Source: Flavobacterium sp. HSC-32F16 (GTDB taxonomy: Bacteria > Bacteroidota > Bacteroidia > Flavobacteriales > Flavobacteriaceae). From it: DNA of 64,000 nucleotides. This document shows positions 35,932-45,168 of the stretch, piece after piece (position 1 is the first letter of the stretch; the number at the start of each line of letters is the position of its first letter). Below the pieces are notes generated by a model. It did no database searches. It had not been told where the DNA came from and worked only from the letters and a program-made list of their open reading frames with translations. The translations under genes and the position numbers were made by a program. The stretch is taken from assembly GCF_024171645.1 (NCBI RefSeq), contig NZ_JALKAC010000004.1, forward strand, positions 124,001-188,000, given 5' to 3'.

Positions 35932-38900
35932 CTAGAAGCTGTACGCTGCCCCAAAAATAACTCTCCCAATTTCATCCGGAGATTTAAAATAAGAGATCCT
36001 GGCAGTTAAAACATTAATTGCATTTAACCAAAGTCCGCCTCCGTAATCCTGATGCCATTTTTTTGAATTTTCGCCATCAAGCCAAACCCTTCCATAATCA
36101 AAACCACCTAAAATTCCGTAAGTAAACGGAGCAATTGTTTTTCTGATTCGGCCCAGACTTAAACGTAAATCAGAACTTTGAGAGAAATAAGAGCTTCCTA
36201 GAAAACGTTCATTTCTAAAACCACGTAAATCAGTATCGCCGCCTAATGAAGCACCCTGATAAAATTCATAGTTATTGTTTAAAATTGCTTTTCCTTTAAG
36301 GTAAGTCGCTAAAACCAGTTTTCCGTTTTTATCAACTCGATGTGTAAAACCTAAAACACTTTCTAATGTTGGAAAGTTTTTCGTTGTTTCATTTAAATTA
36401 GTGGTCCATGTTCCGGCAATCATAAAATACATTCCAAGAGTAGGTTTTGCGGCAAAATCGGAATTTTTGAAAAGATATTTTACTTTCAAACTCCCGTAAT
36501 TTTGACTGTTAAACACATCCGGATTTACAATATTTGGAGTATCAATAAATCGATTATCGGTTTCTTCAACCGTCATTCTCTGGTAAATAGGTTGTATACT
36601 AAATTCACTTCCATATCTTCCAACGTGTCGAATAGCACCCGAAGCGTTGAATTTACGAATACGAACACGGTTATAATCCATACTGGAATCATCATCATAT
36701 TGAGACTCATTTCCGTATCCGAAATAATTCATTGCAAAATTTGGAGTAGTATAAAGCGATTCCACATCAATAACCCATTTTCCTAATAAACCAGGAAAAT
36801 GTGCGGCATAATTAAACTCTAAACCACCTGTCGCGAAATAGTAAAAAGCATTTAAAACATGTCTTTGTGTATACGGATTCTGTTTGAAATTATTTACCGT
36901 ATAATTTAGGTTAACACCCAGTTTTACACCATCATCAGGATTAAATCCAATATTTGGCAAGCCTGAAATGACGTTATATTTCGGTTTTTCATAATTATAC
37001 AAGTTAACATCGTAGTCATCTGTTAACTGAGTTTGAGTTTTGGAATCAAGATTATACGTATTTTCTTTTGATTTAAAATCATAAACAATAACCTTTCTTC
37101 CGTTTTCAATATTGTAAGTGTCATTGTTTTGTCCTCCAATTAAACGAACTTTAATTCTTGATTTTTGATCGCCTTTTACTTCAAAAACATCATTGTCATC
37201 TAAACCGTAAATCCATAGATTTTTAGTTTTAGCATCAGTTAATGTTTTAGAATATTGCAATTCATCGCCTTCTTTTTTAACTCTGAAAACCTGAACTTCA
37301 ATACTTTTTTTCGCATTATGATTCAAAACAAATTTATCTTTTTTATCAGTTCCGGCAATCATAACCGTTTTGCTTAAAACATCAGAATATTTTATCGCAT
37401 ATTTTTGAAGTTCTCTTTTTCTGTTTTTTAATTTTCTAATAATTTCTTCAACCGTTTCATCCTGAACTTCCTTAGGCATATTTTTTAACGCATTTTCAAT
37501 ATCGCTGTCAGATAAATTTTCCTGAATAAACTTAGCCTGTTCCACCCATTCTTTTTCTCCTGCCGTTCTTAAAAAAGCCAAATCCATTGGATACGGTTCC
37601 CTGCTCAGCCATTTTACATTACCAATTTTATCTTTAAAAGTTCGCATATGTCGAAGTGCCGGAATATTCATTAATATAGAAAGTAAAGCACCATCATATT
37701 TTGCAAATGCCTGATCTCTGTCACGCGGAATTGGTTTGTAAATAACTTTACCGTCTTTTTTAAATTCAGCCCAGCGCCATTGATCACTGTGTCTGTCCCA
37801 GTCGCCAATCAGCATATCAAACAAACGCGCTTTTATGTATTCTTTTTCATCCACGCTGTATTTTTCATCCTTATGAAGATTCGCCATCATATCATCTGTA
37901 CTGATAATATTACTTGGATTTCCGAAATTTTTTCCATCCAAATGATTATCGGCAGGTCTTTCTTCCACCATATACAATTGATCTCCAAAACCAGCATTAA
38001 ATTCGCCTAACCCATTTTGCTTTGGAACATAATATAAAATTGGATTCGTATGCAAAACGCCAATTTTGTCCGCCATACTGCCAATTGTAAATGGAGCATA
38101 TGGGTGAGAAGTAGTGTAAAAATCAAACAAGAAACTTTCTGTGTAAGTGTCTTCAAAATCATTTACCACATATTGATCCTTAAAAGCAACAGATTGTAAA
38201 AATACCGTCGCACTTTTTTTCATGCCTCTTAATACATATTCACGTCCTTTAGGATCTGACATTCTTAAAGAAACAGATTGATGCCCTCCGCCTTCGCGAA
38301 TGGGTTTTAAACCGCCTTTTAAAGTATCAATCGTTGCCACTTTAACATCAATTGGCATACTGTAGTATTTTCTGTAATGCTGTCCGAAAAGAAATTTATG
38401 GAACAAACTTTTATCTGTCATTTTCTTTGAATAGATAGAAGTTGTAATTCTTGAAGGGAAATTATTCGAAATATCCGAGGCCCAATTGATTTCTTTTGCC
38501 TTTATAATTTCACGCTCGAAAAGCAGTTTTTCTTTATTGTTTTCATTTCCATAAAAAGAAACTTTCGCATCGCCGCTTTTAAATAAAGTTAAAGTTACGT
38601 AGCCGTTTCCGCCATACGAAAAGTCATTTTCGTTTATAGCTCTTGCCGCTTCAGATTTTGATCCGGCACCACTAATAATCTGTTGAATATTTTCTTTGCT
38701 GATATATTGCAGATTATGATCATGACCTGAAACTACAATTACATTTTTCTGTTTCTGTAAAAGCGTTTTAATTCGCTTGGCATAAATAGTATATTGTTTA
38801 TTTTGAATGTCCTGCGGACTTACTCCGGAAGTTTTTCTAAGTAAATTAATAAACGAGCCGATTATCGGAAGGGGAATTTTTTTCTCTAATGGAAATAATT

Positions 38901-39663
38901 GTTTTTCTAATGAAAATTGCCCTCCGTGCGTACCGTTACTCAGCAAAGGATGATGAATAGCCAAAACAACTGTTTTTTCCTGATTTTTATTTAAGATATT
39001 TTCCAGTTCATCAAAAAAGTCTTCTCTGGTTTTTATATCGCAATTGTCATTAATTGTGGGGTGATTGTCCCAATCTTCCAGAAACCATTCACTGTCAATA
39101 GTTACTAACGTTGTGATACTATCAATTTTTACATCTTCGATAGCACAGGACTTTCTTGGCAGAAATGCTTTTTTATCATTTAAGCTTTTTGTTACAAAAT
39201 CAGCCTGGCGTTCAAGACCTTTAATACCGCTGTACCAGTCGTGATTACCCGGAATAAAAATGGTTTTTCCTCTAAAACCTTTGGCTAATTTTAACTGGTT
39301 TGTCAGCTTTGTTTCTGCCAAAGCAATATCCTCAGCGTTTTTATCTGCAGGAAAACCTTTAGGATAAATATTATCTCCTAAAAAAAGTAAAGTTGACTTT
39401 TTGCTCGCTTTTTTAAGCTTTTGATGCAATAGTTCGAGTGTTTGCTGAGCCTGCTCTTCATCAGCATTTCCGGCATCTCCAACAAGATAAAAAGTATGGG
39501 CAATTTTTATAGTATCTGTTGCGTTTTCTGTTTCGTTGGCACTAACATTTTTTCCATATTGAGTTTTGTGCGTTGCACAGGAATAAATGAAAAGCAGTGT
39601 TGTAATTGCTAATGAAAAGTTTTTAATCTTAGCAATAAAATGATTATCCAAAAACAATTTCAT
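35932..39663 (-). CDS. Fusion: calcineurin-type phosphoesterase, kinase-like middle, outer-membrane beta-barrel
   Basis: A 1243-residue envelope protein with an N-terminal signal ending at Cys29 (FIYSC). Residues ~55-360 are a metallophosphoesterase: LVGDAGNADE, FLGDNIYPKG, PGNHDW, LAIHHPLLSNG, VSGHDHNLQ, carrying the two-metal ligand set. Residues ~440-800 are not part of that fold. They include REYVLRGMKKSATV, FDMLIGDWDRHSDQWRW (from ~616) and PIPRDRDQAF (~645-654), a pattern like the catalytic and metal loops of CotH/FAM20-type kinases. From ~900 to the C-terminal Phe is a Bac-surface-antigen-like barrel (GASLGGDTDLRGFRNERFLGSSYF; VIFGAAYSF). The phosphoesterase should face the periplasm or surface. 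Single gene, no frameshift. Confidence 0.85.
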   Translation of the reverse strand: MKLFLDNHFIAKIKNFSLAITTLLFIYSCATHKTQYGKNVSANETENATDTIKIAHTFYLVGDAGNADEEQAQQTLELLHQKLKKASKKSTLLFLGDNIYPKGFPADKNAEDIALAETKLTNQLKLAKGFRGKTIFIPGNHDWYSGIKGLERQADFVTKSLNDKKAFLPRKSCAIEDVKIDSITTLVTIDSEWFLEDWDNHPTINDNCDIKTREDFFDELENILNKNQEKTVVLAIHHPLLSNGTHGGQFSLEKQLFPLEKKIPLPIIGSFINLLRKTSGVSPQDIQNKQYTIYAKRIKTLLQKQKNVIVVSGHDHNLQYISKENIQQIISGAGSKSEAARAINENDFSYGGNGYVTLTLFKSGDAKVSFYGNENNKEKLLFEREIIKAKEINWASDISNNFPSRITTSIYSKKMTDKSLFHKFLFGQHYRKYYSMPIDVKVATIDTLKGGLKPIREGGGHQSVSLRMSDPKGREYVLRGMKKSATVFLQSVAFKDQYVVNDFEDTYTESFLFDFYTTSHPYAPFTIGSMADKIGVLHTNPILYYVPKQNGLGEFNAGFGDQLYMVEERPADNHLDGKNFGNPSNIISTDDMMANLHKDEKYSVDEKEYIKARLFDMLIGDWDRHSDQWRWAEFKKDGKVIYKPIPRDRDQAFAKYDGALLSILMNIPALRHMRTFKDKIGNVKWLSREPYPMDLAFLRTAGEKEWVEQAKFIQENLSDSDIENALKNMPKEVQDETVEEIIRKLKNRKRELQKYAIKYSDVLSKTVMIAGTDKKDKFVLNHNAKKSIEVQVFRVKKEGDELQYSKTLTDAKTKNLWIYGLDDNDVFEVKGDQKSRIKVRLIGGQNNDTYNIENGRKVIVYDFKSKENTYNLDSKTQTQLTDDYDVNLYNYEKPKYNVISGLPNIGFNPDDGVKLGVNLNYTVNNFKQNPYTQRHVLNAFYYFATGGLEFNYAAHFPGLLGKWVIDVESLYTTPNFAMNYFGYGNESQYDDDSSMDYNRVRIRKFNASGAIRHVGRYGSEFSIQPIYQRMTVEETDNRFIDTPNIVNPDVFNSQNYGSLKVKYLFKNSDFAAKPTLGMYFMIAGTWTTNLNETTKNFPTLESVLGFTHRVDKNGKLVLATYLKGKAILNNNYEFYQGASLGGDTDLRGFRNERFLGSSYFSQSSDLRLSLGRIRKTIAPFTYGILGGFDYGRVWLDGENSKKWHQDYGGGLWLNAINVLTARISYFKSPDEIGRVIFGAAYSF

Positions 39664-39690
39664 AATTTAGTGGTATAAATAATATTCTTT

Positions 39691-40869
39691 ATGAATCTAA
39701 TAGAACAATCCGAAGATTTCGTCAGTAATTTACTCAAAGATAAACTTTCTAATTTATATTCTTATCATAATTTTAACCATACTTTCACCGTAGTTACTGC
39801 GGTAAAAGAGCTTTGTAAAAAAGAAGATGTAAAAGACGATGATAAAGAGGCACTTTTGACTGCTGCCTGGTTCCATGATACAGGATATGTTGAAGGTTAT
39901 GAAAACCATGAAAGTACAAGCGTAAAAATTGCAGCTGATTTTTTAAGGGAAAAAGGAAAATCTGAAAAATTTATTGAGCTTGTTTCCAGTTTAATTTTGG
40001 CTACAGCCAAAGAGTATGAGCCAAAAACACATTTAGAAAAAATCATTAAAGATGCCGATTATGCACATTTAATGGGAAATGAATATGTTACAACCTGCGA
40101 ATTATTGCGTTTAGAATTAAAAAATACCGGAATTGTTGCTTTTTCTAACACCGAATGGACAAAAGAAAATCTGAATTTTTTATTGAATAAACACCGATTT
40201 TATACGGATTATGCCTTAAGAAAATGGCAACCTCTAAAAGAGAAAAACCTGCTTTTGATTCAGAAAAAAATTAATAAACAGGAATTAAAAGCAGCGGAAG
40301 CCATCGAAAAAGAAAATAAAAAGAACGAAAAAATAGAAAAACCAGATCGTGGTGTTGATACATTATTTCGTGTTACTCTTGGAAATCATACTCGTTTAAG
40401 CGGTATTGCCGATAGTAAAGCCAATATTTTATTGTCTGTAAATGCAATTATTATTTCGATTGCCCTTTCGACTATAATTCCAAAATTAGACAGCCCGAAA
40501 AATGCACATTTAGTAGTACCTACTTTTATTATGCTGATGTCTAGTGTAATTACGATTATTTTCGCCATTCTTTCTACACGACCAAAAGTAACAACAGGCG
40601 TTTTTACAAGAGAAGATATTGAAAACAAAAAGATTAATTTATTGTTCTTTGGAAATTTCTATAAAATGCCTTTAGAAGAATACGACTGGGCGATGAATGA
40701 AATGATGAAAGACCGTGATTATCTGTATTCAAATATGATTAAAGATTTGTATTATTTAGGTTTGGTTCTACAGCGAAAGTATAATTTGCTGCGAATTGCT
40801 TACAACTTCTTTATGTTTGGAATTATCATTACCGTTATTTCCTTTGTAATCGCTTTTAAGTCACTTTAA
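39691..40869 (+). CDS. HD-domain phosphohydrolase fused to a Pycsar-effector-like membrane domain
   Basis: A 392-residue protein. Residues ~20-180 form an HD phosphohydrolase with metal ligands His30 (NFNHTF), His62-Asp63 (AAWFHDTGYVEGYE) and Asp123 (KDADYAHL). A charged Lys/Glu helix (~190-220) links to residues ~223-392, which match the PycTM type effector region: FRVTLGNHTRLSGIADSKANILLSVNAIIIS. Membrane helices lie near 248-264, 277-294 and 370-389. In Pycsar defence this domain binds cCMP or cUMP and damages the membrane. Here no cyclase gene is adjacent, and the HD part could instead degrade a nucleotide. It starts 27 bp from the divergent phosphoesterase gene. Confidence 0.8.
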   Translation: MNLIEQSEDFVSNLLKDKLSNLYSYHNFNHTFTVVTAVKELCKKEDVKDDDKEALLTAAWFHDTGYVEGYENHESTSVKIAADFLREKGKSEKFIELVSSLILATAKEYEPKTHLEKIIKDADYAHLMGNEYVTTCELLRLELKNTGIVAFSNTEWTKENLNFLLNKHRFYTDYALRKWQPLKEKNLLLIQKKINKQELKAAEAIEKENKKNEKIEKPDRGVDTLFRVTLGNHTRLSGIADSKANILLSVNAIIISIALSTIIPKLDSPKNAHLVVPTFIMLMSSVITIIFAILSTRPKVTTGVFTREDIENKKINLLFFGNFYKMPLEEYDWAMNEMMKDRDYLYSNMIKDLYYLGLVLQRKYNLLRIAYNFFMFGIIITVISFVIAFKSL

Positions 40870-40890
40870 TTTCTTTGATGATATAATTTT

Positions 40891-41014
40891 AAACATAGAA
40901 ACATAGGTTTTAGATATGTAAAAAAAGAACATAAGTTTTTAGTAAATAGTTGTTTATGTTTTTTAAACAAGTGAAGCGCCTTTTTTAAGTTTCAAAAACT
41001 ATGTTTCTATGTGT
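40891..41014. repeat. Inverted-repeat element, 8-bp-period ACATAGAA arms
   Basis: AAACATAGAAACATAGGTTTT (40891-40911) is inverted at 40994-41014 (AAAAACTATGTTTCTATGTGT). An inner weaker hairpin pairs GAACATAA with TTATGTTT. The arms repeat every eight bases and end in T-runs towards the centre, the same plan as the other octamer elements. It lies between convergent genes. Confidence 0.7.
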
Positions 41015-41051
41015 ATATTATACAGTACAATGAAATTTTGACAAAGTTATC

Positions 41052-41088
41052 TTAAATAAAAAAGCTCAACTTTTAGTTGAGCTCATCT
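41052..41088 (-). terminator. Terminator overlapping the end of the GAF gene
   Basis: GAGCTCAACTAAAAGTTGAGC on the minus strand folds into a 9-bp stem and is followed by T6. The 5' half of the stem lies within the last codons and stop of the GAF gene. Confidence 0.8.
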
Positions 41089-43442
41089 AATAAATCCTGA
41101 TAGGTAATTTTCTTTGCTTTTAAATTATTGGTGTTATTAATCACCTTTACACGAATTGCTTTTAAACCAGAAACACCCTGAAGATCTTCAACTTCAAATT
41201 GTTCTATTGAAGGTTCGAGTATTTTCTTGTGCTGTAAATATTTAATGTATTTTAAATATTCAGCCTCTTCGCTGTTTTGAGAATATACAATTGTAATTTT
41301 CTCTTTTTCGGTAATTCGTTCGTTTGTTCCTTTAATATTCGATTTGTCAATACGTTTTTTAACAACTTCATATCTTGCATTATACGTTCCATCAACATCA
41401 AAACGTTTTTCATCCATTCTAAAACGAATAGAAAGCGGCGAACTGAAAACCAAAATCAGTGAAGTAACATCCAATTCATACGGAAGAGATTCTTTCAGCT
41501 GATGATGTTCTAATTCCATTTCGCATAAAGTCTGTAACTGCCATAAACGCAAATTGTGCAGGTACATAATATCAAACGGTTTTGTTGGCGAAATCGATGC
41601 ACCAATATATAAGTTATGTTCTACACCATCCGTTTTAAAACGTTCGTAATAATGCGGATAAATTTGCTGTGCTTCAATTTGTTTTTTATCTAATACAGAA
41701 GCCAGTCTTTTATTGATAATTGACATTGCGTTGTCAAACTTTTTTCTTTCCTGATAAAACATTCCGGTTTTTTCATCCAGACTTTCAAAATACAATTCTT
41801 CTAATTTTTTATTTTTAGCATTGTCCTTTGTGTTTTTCAATATCGGATGAATTTCTTCTTCAATATAACGCTGAATATGCTGCTCCATATCGGCTTTTAA
41901 CGGAAAATCCAATTCACTGCGAAGCGATTCCAATTCGAATTTTCTTTGTTCCAATAAAACCAGATTTGAATTTGGTTTTTGATTGTCGAAAATTTCCAAA
42001 AGAGCTGTAAGCTGATTTTTTAAGTCGATTTTAACCGTTTCATTTCGATGTTCAGATGAACCTTTAATGTCGATTTGTCCATATAACGGAAATACATTTT
42101 TAAATACAATTTCTTTAAAAATATAATCTTTTGTATGATTTATATTTAGAAAATAGTTTTGTGATTCTTTTCTAAATTTCCAATATACGCTTGGGTGAAT
42201 CGTAGTATATTCTCGCTGAATAATTGCTTCAACCTGATGCTGCATATCGGTATTATAGCGATCAATAGTGTCTGTTAAATACGGTAAAACCAATTCTAGT
42301 TTTGTTGCATTTACACTGTTTAATTCGCGGATGTTTTCAGAAACCAGCTCGACAACGCCCAGTAAATGGTCATCTTTTATAACCGGTGCAAAAACACAGC
42401 TTTGAATTCCCTGACTTAATAAATGCTCGCCAAGTTTTGGGTTTGCTGATTCTTCGATAAATTTTTTCACATTTGAAATTACAAACGGTTCCTTTTTATC
42501 TAAAAGATTTTCAAATGAACATCCAAAAAAAGCATTTTTACAATCTACTTCCTGAGTAGATGAAAGTAAAAAACTTTGCATTTGGTTGTCAAATTTTATT
42601 GGTCGTATAAACTTTTCTTCTTCAGGATTGTAGATAATAAAGCCCACTTTTAAACTAGGAATTTTAAAAATTGACCTGAAGATATTTTCTATAATTTCTG
42701 TAGAAGCAACTCTTGAAGTTTCTGGTTTTAAAAGATTACTTTTTAAATTGGAGATAGCACTTTCTGTAGTGGCATCAAATAAAGAAACGATTCCAAAACC
42801 TTTTAAAAGCCAGCTTCCCGGCGGAAATTTAGATTTCCATAAATCAATATCATTGTAATTGTCAATTAACTGGTCAATATCTTCCTGAGTTAATTCTACA
42901 GATCTTTCAGTTGGCGTGATTTCCATGAAATCTGCATTATACAAAATACGATAATGCTTTTCTACACCTTCTTCATCCGGAATATCGTAGAAAAAAGGTT
43001 TATTAAAATCAATATTGTAATTGTAATAATACGCTAATATCAAACAGCAGTTGTTTATATAGAATTGATGATCATCAAAATCACGAATTTCCATATAAAA
43101 TTCATCACCTGCATTGCGCAATATTTTCTTGAAACGTTCTGTATAATTAAAGGATATATTCTGAAAAGGAATTGTTATTGCCTTTATTTCATTGTTTGTC
43201 AAAGCTGTAGGAAATAAATCAGCAGCAATATTTTTAATCAGTACTTCATTATTCTTGATAGTACTGTAATCGTGAATTCCGGTTCTTAATTCTGGGTAAG
43301 CCTCAATTTCTTTTAAAATGGCTTTAGCATAGTTAGATCGATAATCAACATCAGATAAAGCAATCTGCTCAAAAGACTCGATTAGTTTATGAAATGAGAT
43401 TATCGTTTCGAAAGGGCTTTCGTTTGGTAAAAGACGATCCAT
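41073..43442 (-). CDS. GAF-domain protein, unknown role
   Basis: A 789-residue cytoplasmic protein. The N-terminal ~230 residues have no motif I know. A GAF-like domain lies around 245-395 (KVGFIIYNPEEEKF; CSFENLLDKKEPFVISNVKKFI; GIQSCVFAPVIKDDHLLGVVELVSENIRELN), where the last phrase is typical of GAF folds. A long helical stretch from ~500 to 600 and an alpha/beta C-terminus follow. It has no kinase, cyclase or output domain, so the product probably works by binding a ligand and a partner. A TAATTTTG box is at 43472-43465. Large GAF proteins of this type occur in Flavobacteria; the function is not known to me. Confidence 0.75.
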   Translation of the reverse strand: MDRLLPNESPFETIISFHKLIESFEQIALSDVDYRSNYAKAILKEIEAYPELRTGIHDYSTIKNNEVLIKNIAADLFPTALTNNEIKAITIPFQNISFNYTERFKKILRNAGDEFYMEIRDFDDHQFYINNCCLILAYYYNYNIDFNKPFFYDIPDEEGVEKHYRILYNADFMEITPTERSVELTQEDIDQLIDNYNDIDLWKSKFPPGSWLLKGFGIVSLFDATTESAISNLKSNLLKPETSRVASTEIIENIFRSIFKIPSLKVGFIIYNPEEEKFIRPIKFDNQMQSFLLSSTQEVDCKNAFFGCSFENLLDKKEPFVISNVKKFIEESANPKLGEHLLSQGIQSCVFAPVIKDDHLLGVVELVSENIRELNSVNATKLELVLPYLTDTIDRYNTDMQHQVEAIIQREYTTIHPSVYWKFRKESQNYFLNINHTKDYIFKEIVFKNVFPLYGQIDIKGSSEHRNETVKIDLKNQLTALLEIFDNQKPNSNLVLLEQRKFELESLRSELDFPLKADMEQHIQRYIEEEIHPILKNTKDNAKNKKLEELYFESLDEKTGMFYQERKKFDNAMSIINKRLASVLDKKQIEAQQIYPHYYERFKTDGVEHNLYIGASISPTKPFDIMYLHNLRLWQLQTLCEMELEHHQLKESLPYELDVTSLILVFSSPLSIRFRMDEKRFDVDGTYNARYEVVKKRIDKSNIKGTNERITEKEKITIVYSQNSEEAEYLKYIKYLQHKKILEPSIEQFEVEDLQGVSGLKAIRVKVINNTNNLKAKKITYQDLLDELN

Positions 43443-43464
43443 CTTGTTTTTTGTTTTTAGGATA

Positions 43465-43472
43465 CAAAATTA
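43465..43472 (-). promoter_or_regulatory. Candidate -7 box of the GAF gene
   Basis: TAATTTTG on the minus strand, 22 bp before the GAF start codon, matches TAnnTTTG. Confidence 0.45.
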
Positions 43473-43594
43473 AGCATAAATTAAGAATCAACGGCATTTT
43501 ACAATTTCTTTCGCTTATAGTTTCATAGAGATAAGCCCTTATAAATCGGCTTTTTTCAAACGACTCAATTATTTTAACTAAAAATTAACAATAT

Positions 43595-43622
43595 TTATAA
43601 CGGAACGATCGTTCCGTTATAA
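43595..43622. promoter_or_regulatory. 28-bp perfect palindromic operator upstream of the SDR gene
   Basis: TTATAACGGAACGATCGTTCCGTTATAA is a perfect 28-bp palindrome split across two 14-bp arms. It lies directly before the -7 box TATCTTTG (43623-43630), so a bound repressor would cover the promoter. The core GGAACGATCGTTCC recurs before the TetR gene. Confidence 0.85.
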
Positions 43623-43630
43623 TATCTTTG
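43623..43630 (+). promoter_or_regulatory. -7 box of the SDR gene
   Basis: TATCTTTG (TAnnTTTG), abutting the palindromic operator and 43 bp before the start codon. Confidence 0.65.
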
Positions 43631-43673
43631 TACCATAATAATTGAATAATCAATAACTTAAATAATAAATAAA

Positions 43674-44426
43674 ATGAAAAATTTAGAAAACAAGGTAGCT
43701 ATTGTAACAGGTGGAAATAGTGGAATTGGGTATGCTGCTGCTGCCGAATTAGCATCAAAAGGTGCGAAAGTAATTGTAACAGGAAGAAACAAAGAAGCCT
43801 TGGCAAAAGCCGAATCAGAATTGGACGTTACGGGAATTGTTGCAGATCAATCTGATTTAAAATCAATTGATAATTTAGTAGAAGAAGTAAAAGCAAAATT
43901 TGGAAAAGTAGATATTCTATTTTTAAATGCCGGAATTGCAGCTTTTGCTCCGGTAGAGACAGCTTCAGAAGAGCATTATGACAGTATTATGAATGTAAAT
44001 GTAAAAGGGGTTTATTTTACAGTGCAAAAAGTATTGCCAATTTTAAATGATGGAGGTTCTATTATTTTTAATACTTCGGTAAATGCTCAATTAGGAATGC
44101 CGGGTTCAAGTGTATACGGAGCAAGTAAAGCGGCCGTTTTATCATTAAACAGAATATTTGCCGGTGAATTAGCACCAAGAAAAATTAGAGTAAATGCAGT
44201 TTCTCCTGGTCCAATTGAAACACCTTTATATGGTAAAGTAGGCTTGGAAAAAGAAGAAGTAGAAGGTTTAGGTGCTGCTTTGGGACAAAAGATTTTATTG
44301 AAACGTTTTGGACAAGCTTCTGAAGTTGCAAAAACAATCTCTTTCCTTGCTTCAGATGATTCATCATTCATTACAGGAACAGAAATTGTTGTAGACGGCG
44401 GACTTACTGTCAATACAGTATTATAA
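43674..44426 (+). CDS. Short-chain dehydrogenase/reductase (SDR)
   Basis: A 250-residue classical SDR: nucleotide-binding TGGNSGIG (11-18), the NAG motif in LFLNAGIAAF, the catalytic Ser in FNTSVNAQL, and Tyr/Lys in VYGASKAA. The C-terminal ITGTEIVVDGGLTVN is typical. An Arg/Lys-rich VTGRNKE after the second strand suggests NADP(H). It lies between two copies of the same palindromic operator and directly before a TetR gene that very likely represses it. This arrangement is common for detoxification of reactive carbonyls or quinones. The substrate is unknown. Confidence 0.93.
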   Translation: MKNLENKVAIVTGGNSGIGYAAAAELASKGAKVIVTGRNKEALAKAESELDVTGIVADQSDLKSIDNLVEEVKAKFGKVDILFLNAGIAAFAPVETASEEHYDSIMNVNVKGVYFTVQKVLPILNDGGSIIFNTSVNAQLGMPGSSVYGASKAAVLSLNRIFAGELAPRKIRVNAVSPGPIETPLYGKVGLEKEEVEGLGAALGQKILLKRFGQASEVAKTISFLASDDSSFITGTEIVVDGGLTVNTVL

Positions 44427-44442
44427 TTTTTTGGCTTATTCA

Positions 44443-44456
44443 GGAACGATTGTTCC
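44443..44456. promoter_or_regulatory. Second copy of the GGAACGATTGTTCC operator, before the TetR gene
   Basis: Matches the 14-bp core of the 28-bp palindrome with one change (T for C). It lies 11 bp before a TATATTTG -7 box (44467-44474) that serves the TetR gene, so the repressor likely controls itself as well. Confidence 0.75.
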
Positions 44457-44466
44457 GTTTAATTCT

Positions 44467-44474
44467 TATATTTG
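44467..44474 (+). promoter_or_regulatory. -7 box of the TetR gene
   Basis: TATATTTG, 24 bp before ATG 44499. A regulator transcribed from here would start just after the operator core. Confidence 0.6.
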
Positions 44475-44498
44475 CATAGAAATTTAATTTTTGATGTC

Positions 44499-45080
44499 AT
44501 GGCTAGAACGAAGGAATTTAATGAAGATCAGGCTTTAGATAAAGCAATAGAAATTTTTTGGCACAAAGGTTACAACGGAACATCGGCTCAGGATTTGGTA
44601 ACACATTTGGGTTTAAGCCGTTCGAGTTTGTATGATACTTTTGGCGACAAACAAAAATTGTTTTCAAAGTCTTTACAGCGTTATCAACTGCAGGCTCAGG
44701 ATATTGTGAAAGATCTTTTGGAAAAATCAGATAATGTTAAAGATACTCTTCATGCTATTTTTAAACAAGCTGTTATAGAAAGTCTGGAAGATAGGATTAC
44801 AAAAGGCTGTTTTATGGTAAATTCTTCTGTAGAATTGGCTATGCACGATGAAGAAATTGCAAAGATTGTAAAAAACAACAGCCAGACAATGGAAGAAGTT
44901 TTTACAAATGCAGTAAAGAAAGGGCAGGAGGCAGGGCATATTTCCAAACAACTGGAAGCAAAAGTTCTGGCCCGATTTATCTTTAATAATTATTCCGGGA
45001 TTCGGGTTTTAGCACGAACAGGAGAAAGAGATAAACAAGTATATGACGATATTGTAAAAGCGGTTTTCTCTGTTTTATAA
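44499..45080 (+). CDS. TetR/AcrR-family repressor
   Basis: A 193-residue regulator. I choose ATG 44499 (MARTKEFNEDQAL) because an upstream in-frame TTG would fall inside the promoter box. The HTH (~12-55) reads ALDKAIEIFWHKGYNGTSAQDLVTHLGLSRSSLYDTFGDKQKLF. The C-terminal ligand domain follows YQLQAQDIVKDLL and contains KGCFMVNSSVELA, typical of TetR_C groups controlling efflux or reductase genes. It very likely binds the two GGAACGATCGTTCC sites. A terminator follows the stop. Confidence 0.92.
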   Translation: MARTKEFNEDQALDKAIEIFWHKGYNGTSAQDLVTHLGLSRSSLYDTFGDKQKLFSKSLQRYQLQAQDIVKDLLEKSDNVKDTLHAIFKQAVIESLEDRITKGCFMVNSSVELAMHDEEIAKIVKNNSQTMEEVFTNAVKKGQEAGHISKQLEAKVLARFIFNNYSGIRVLARTGERDKQVYDDIVKAVFSVL

Positions 45081-45095
45081 AAATAGTTTATCTCA

Positions 45096-45134
45096 ATAAA
45101 AAATGGCAGTTACATTATGTAACTGCCATTTTTT
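45096..45134. terminator. Bidirectional terminator
   Basis: AAAAAATGGCAGTTACAT and ATGTAACTGCCATTTTTT form an almost perfect stem with A and T tails on both sides. It ends the TetR gene and, on the other strand, the nucleoid-associated protein gene. Confidence 0.9.
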
Positions 45135-45168
45135 GTATAGTAAGTAAGTAATAGAAAATGAATGACTC

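Noticed and set aside
39691..43442. A complete Pycsar defence operon (HD-PycTM protein with the GAF protein as partner)
   Set aside because: The GAF protein has no cyclase motif and converges with the HD gene from the opposite strand, so an operon is not supported.
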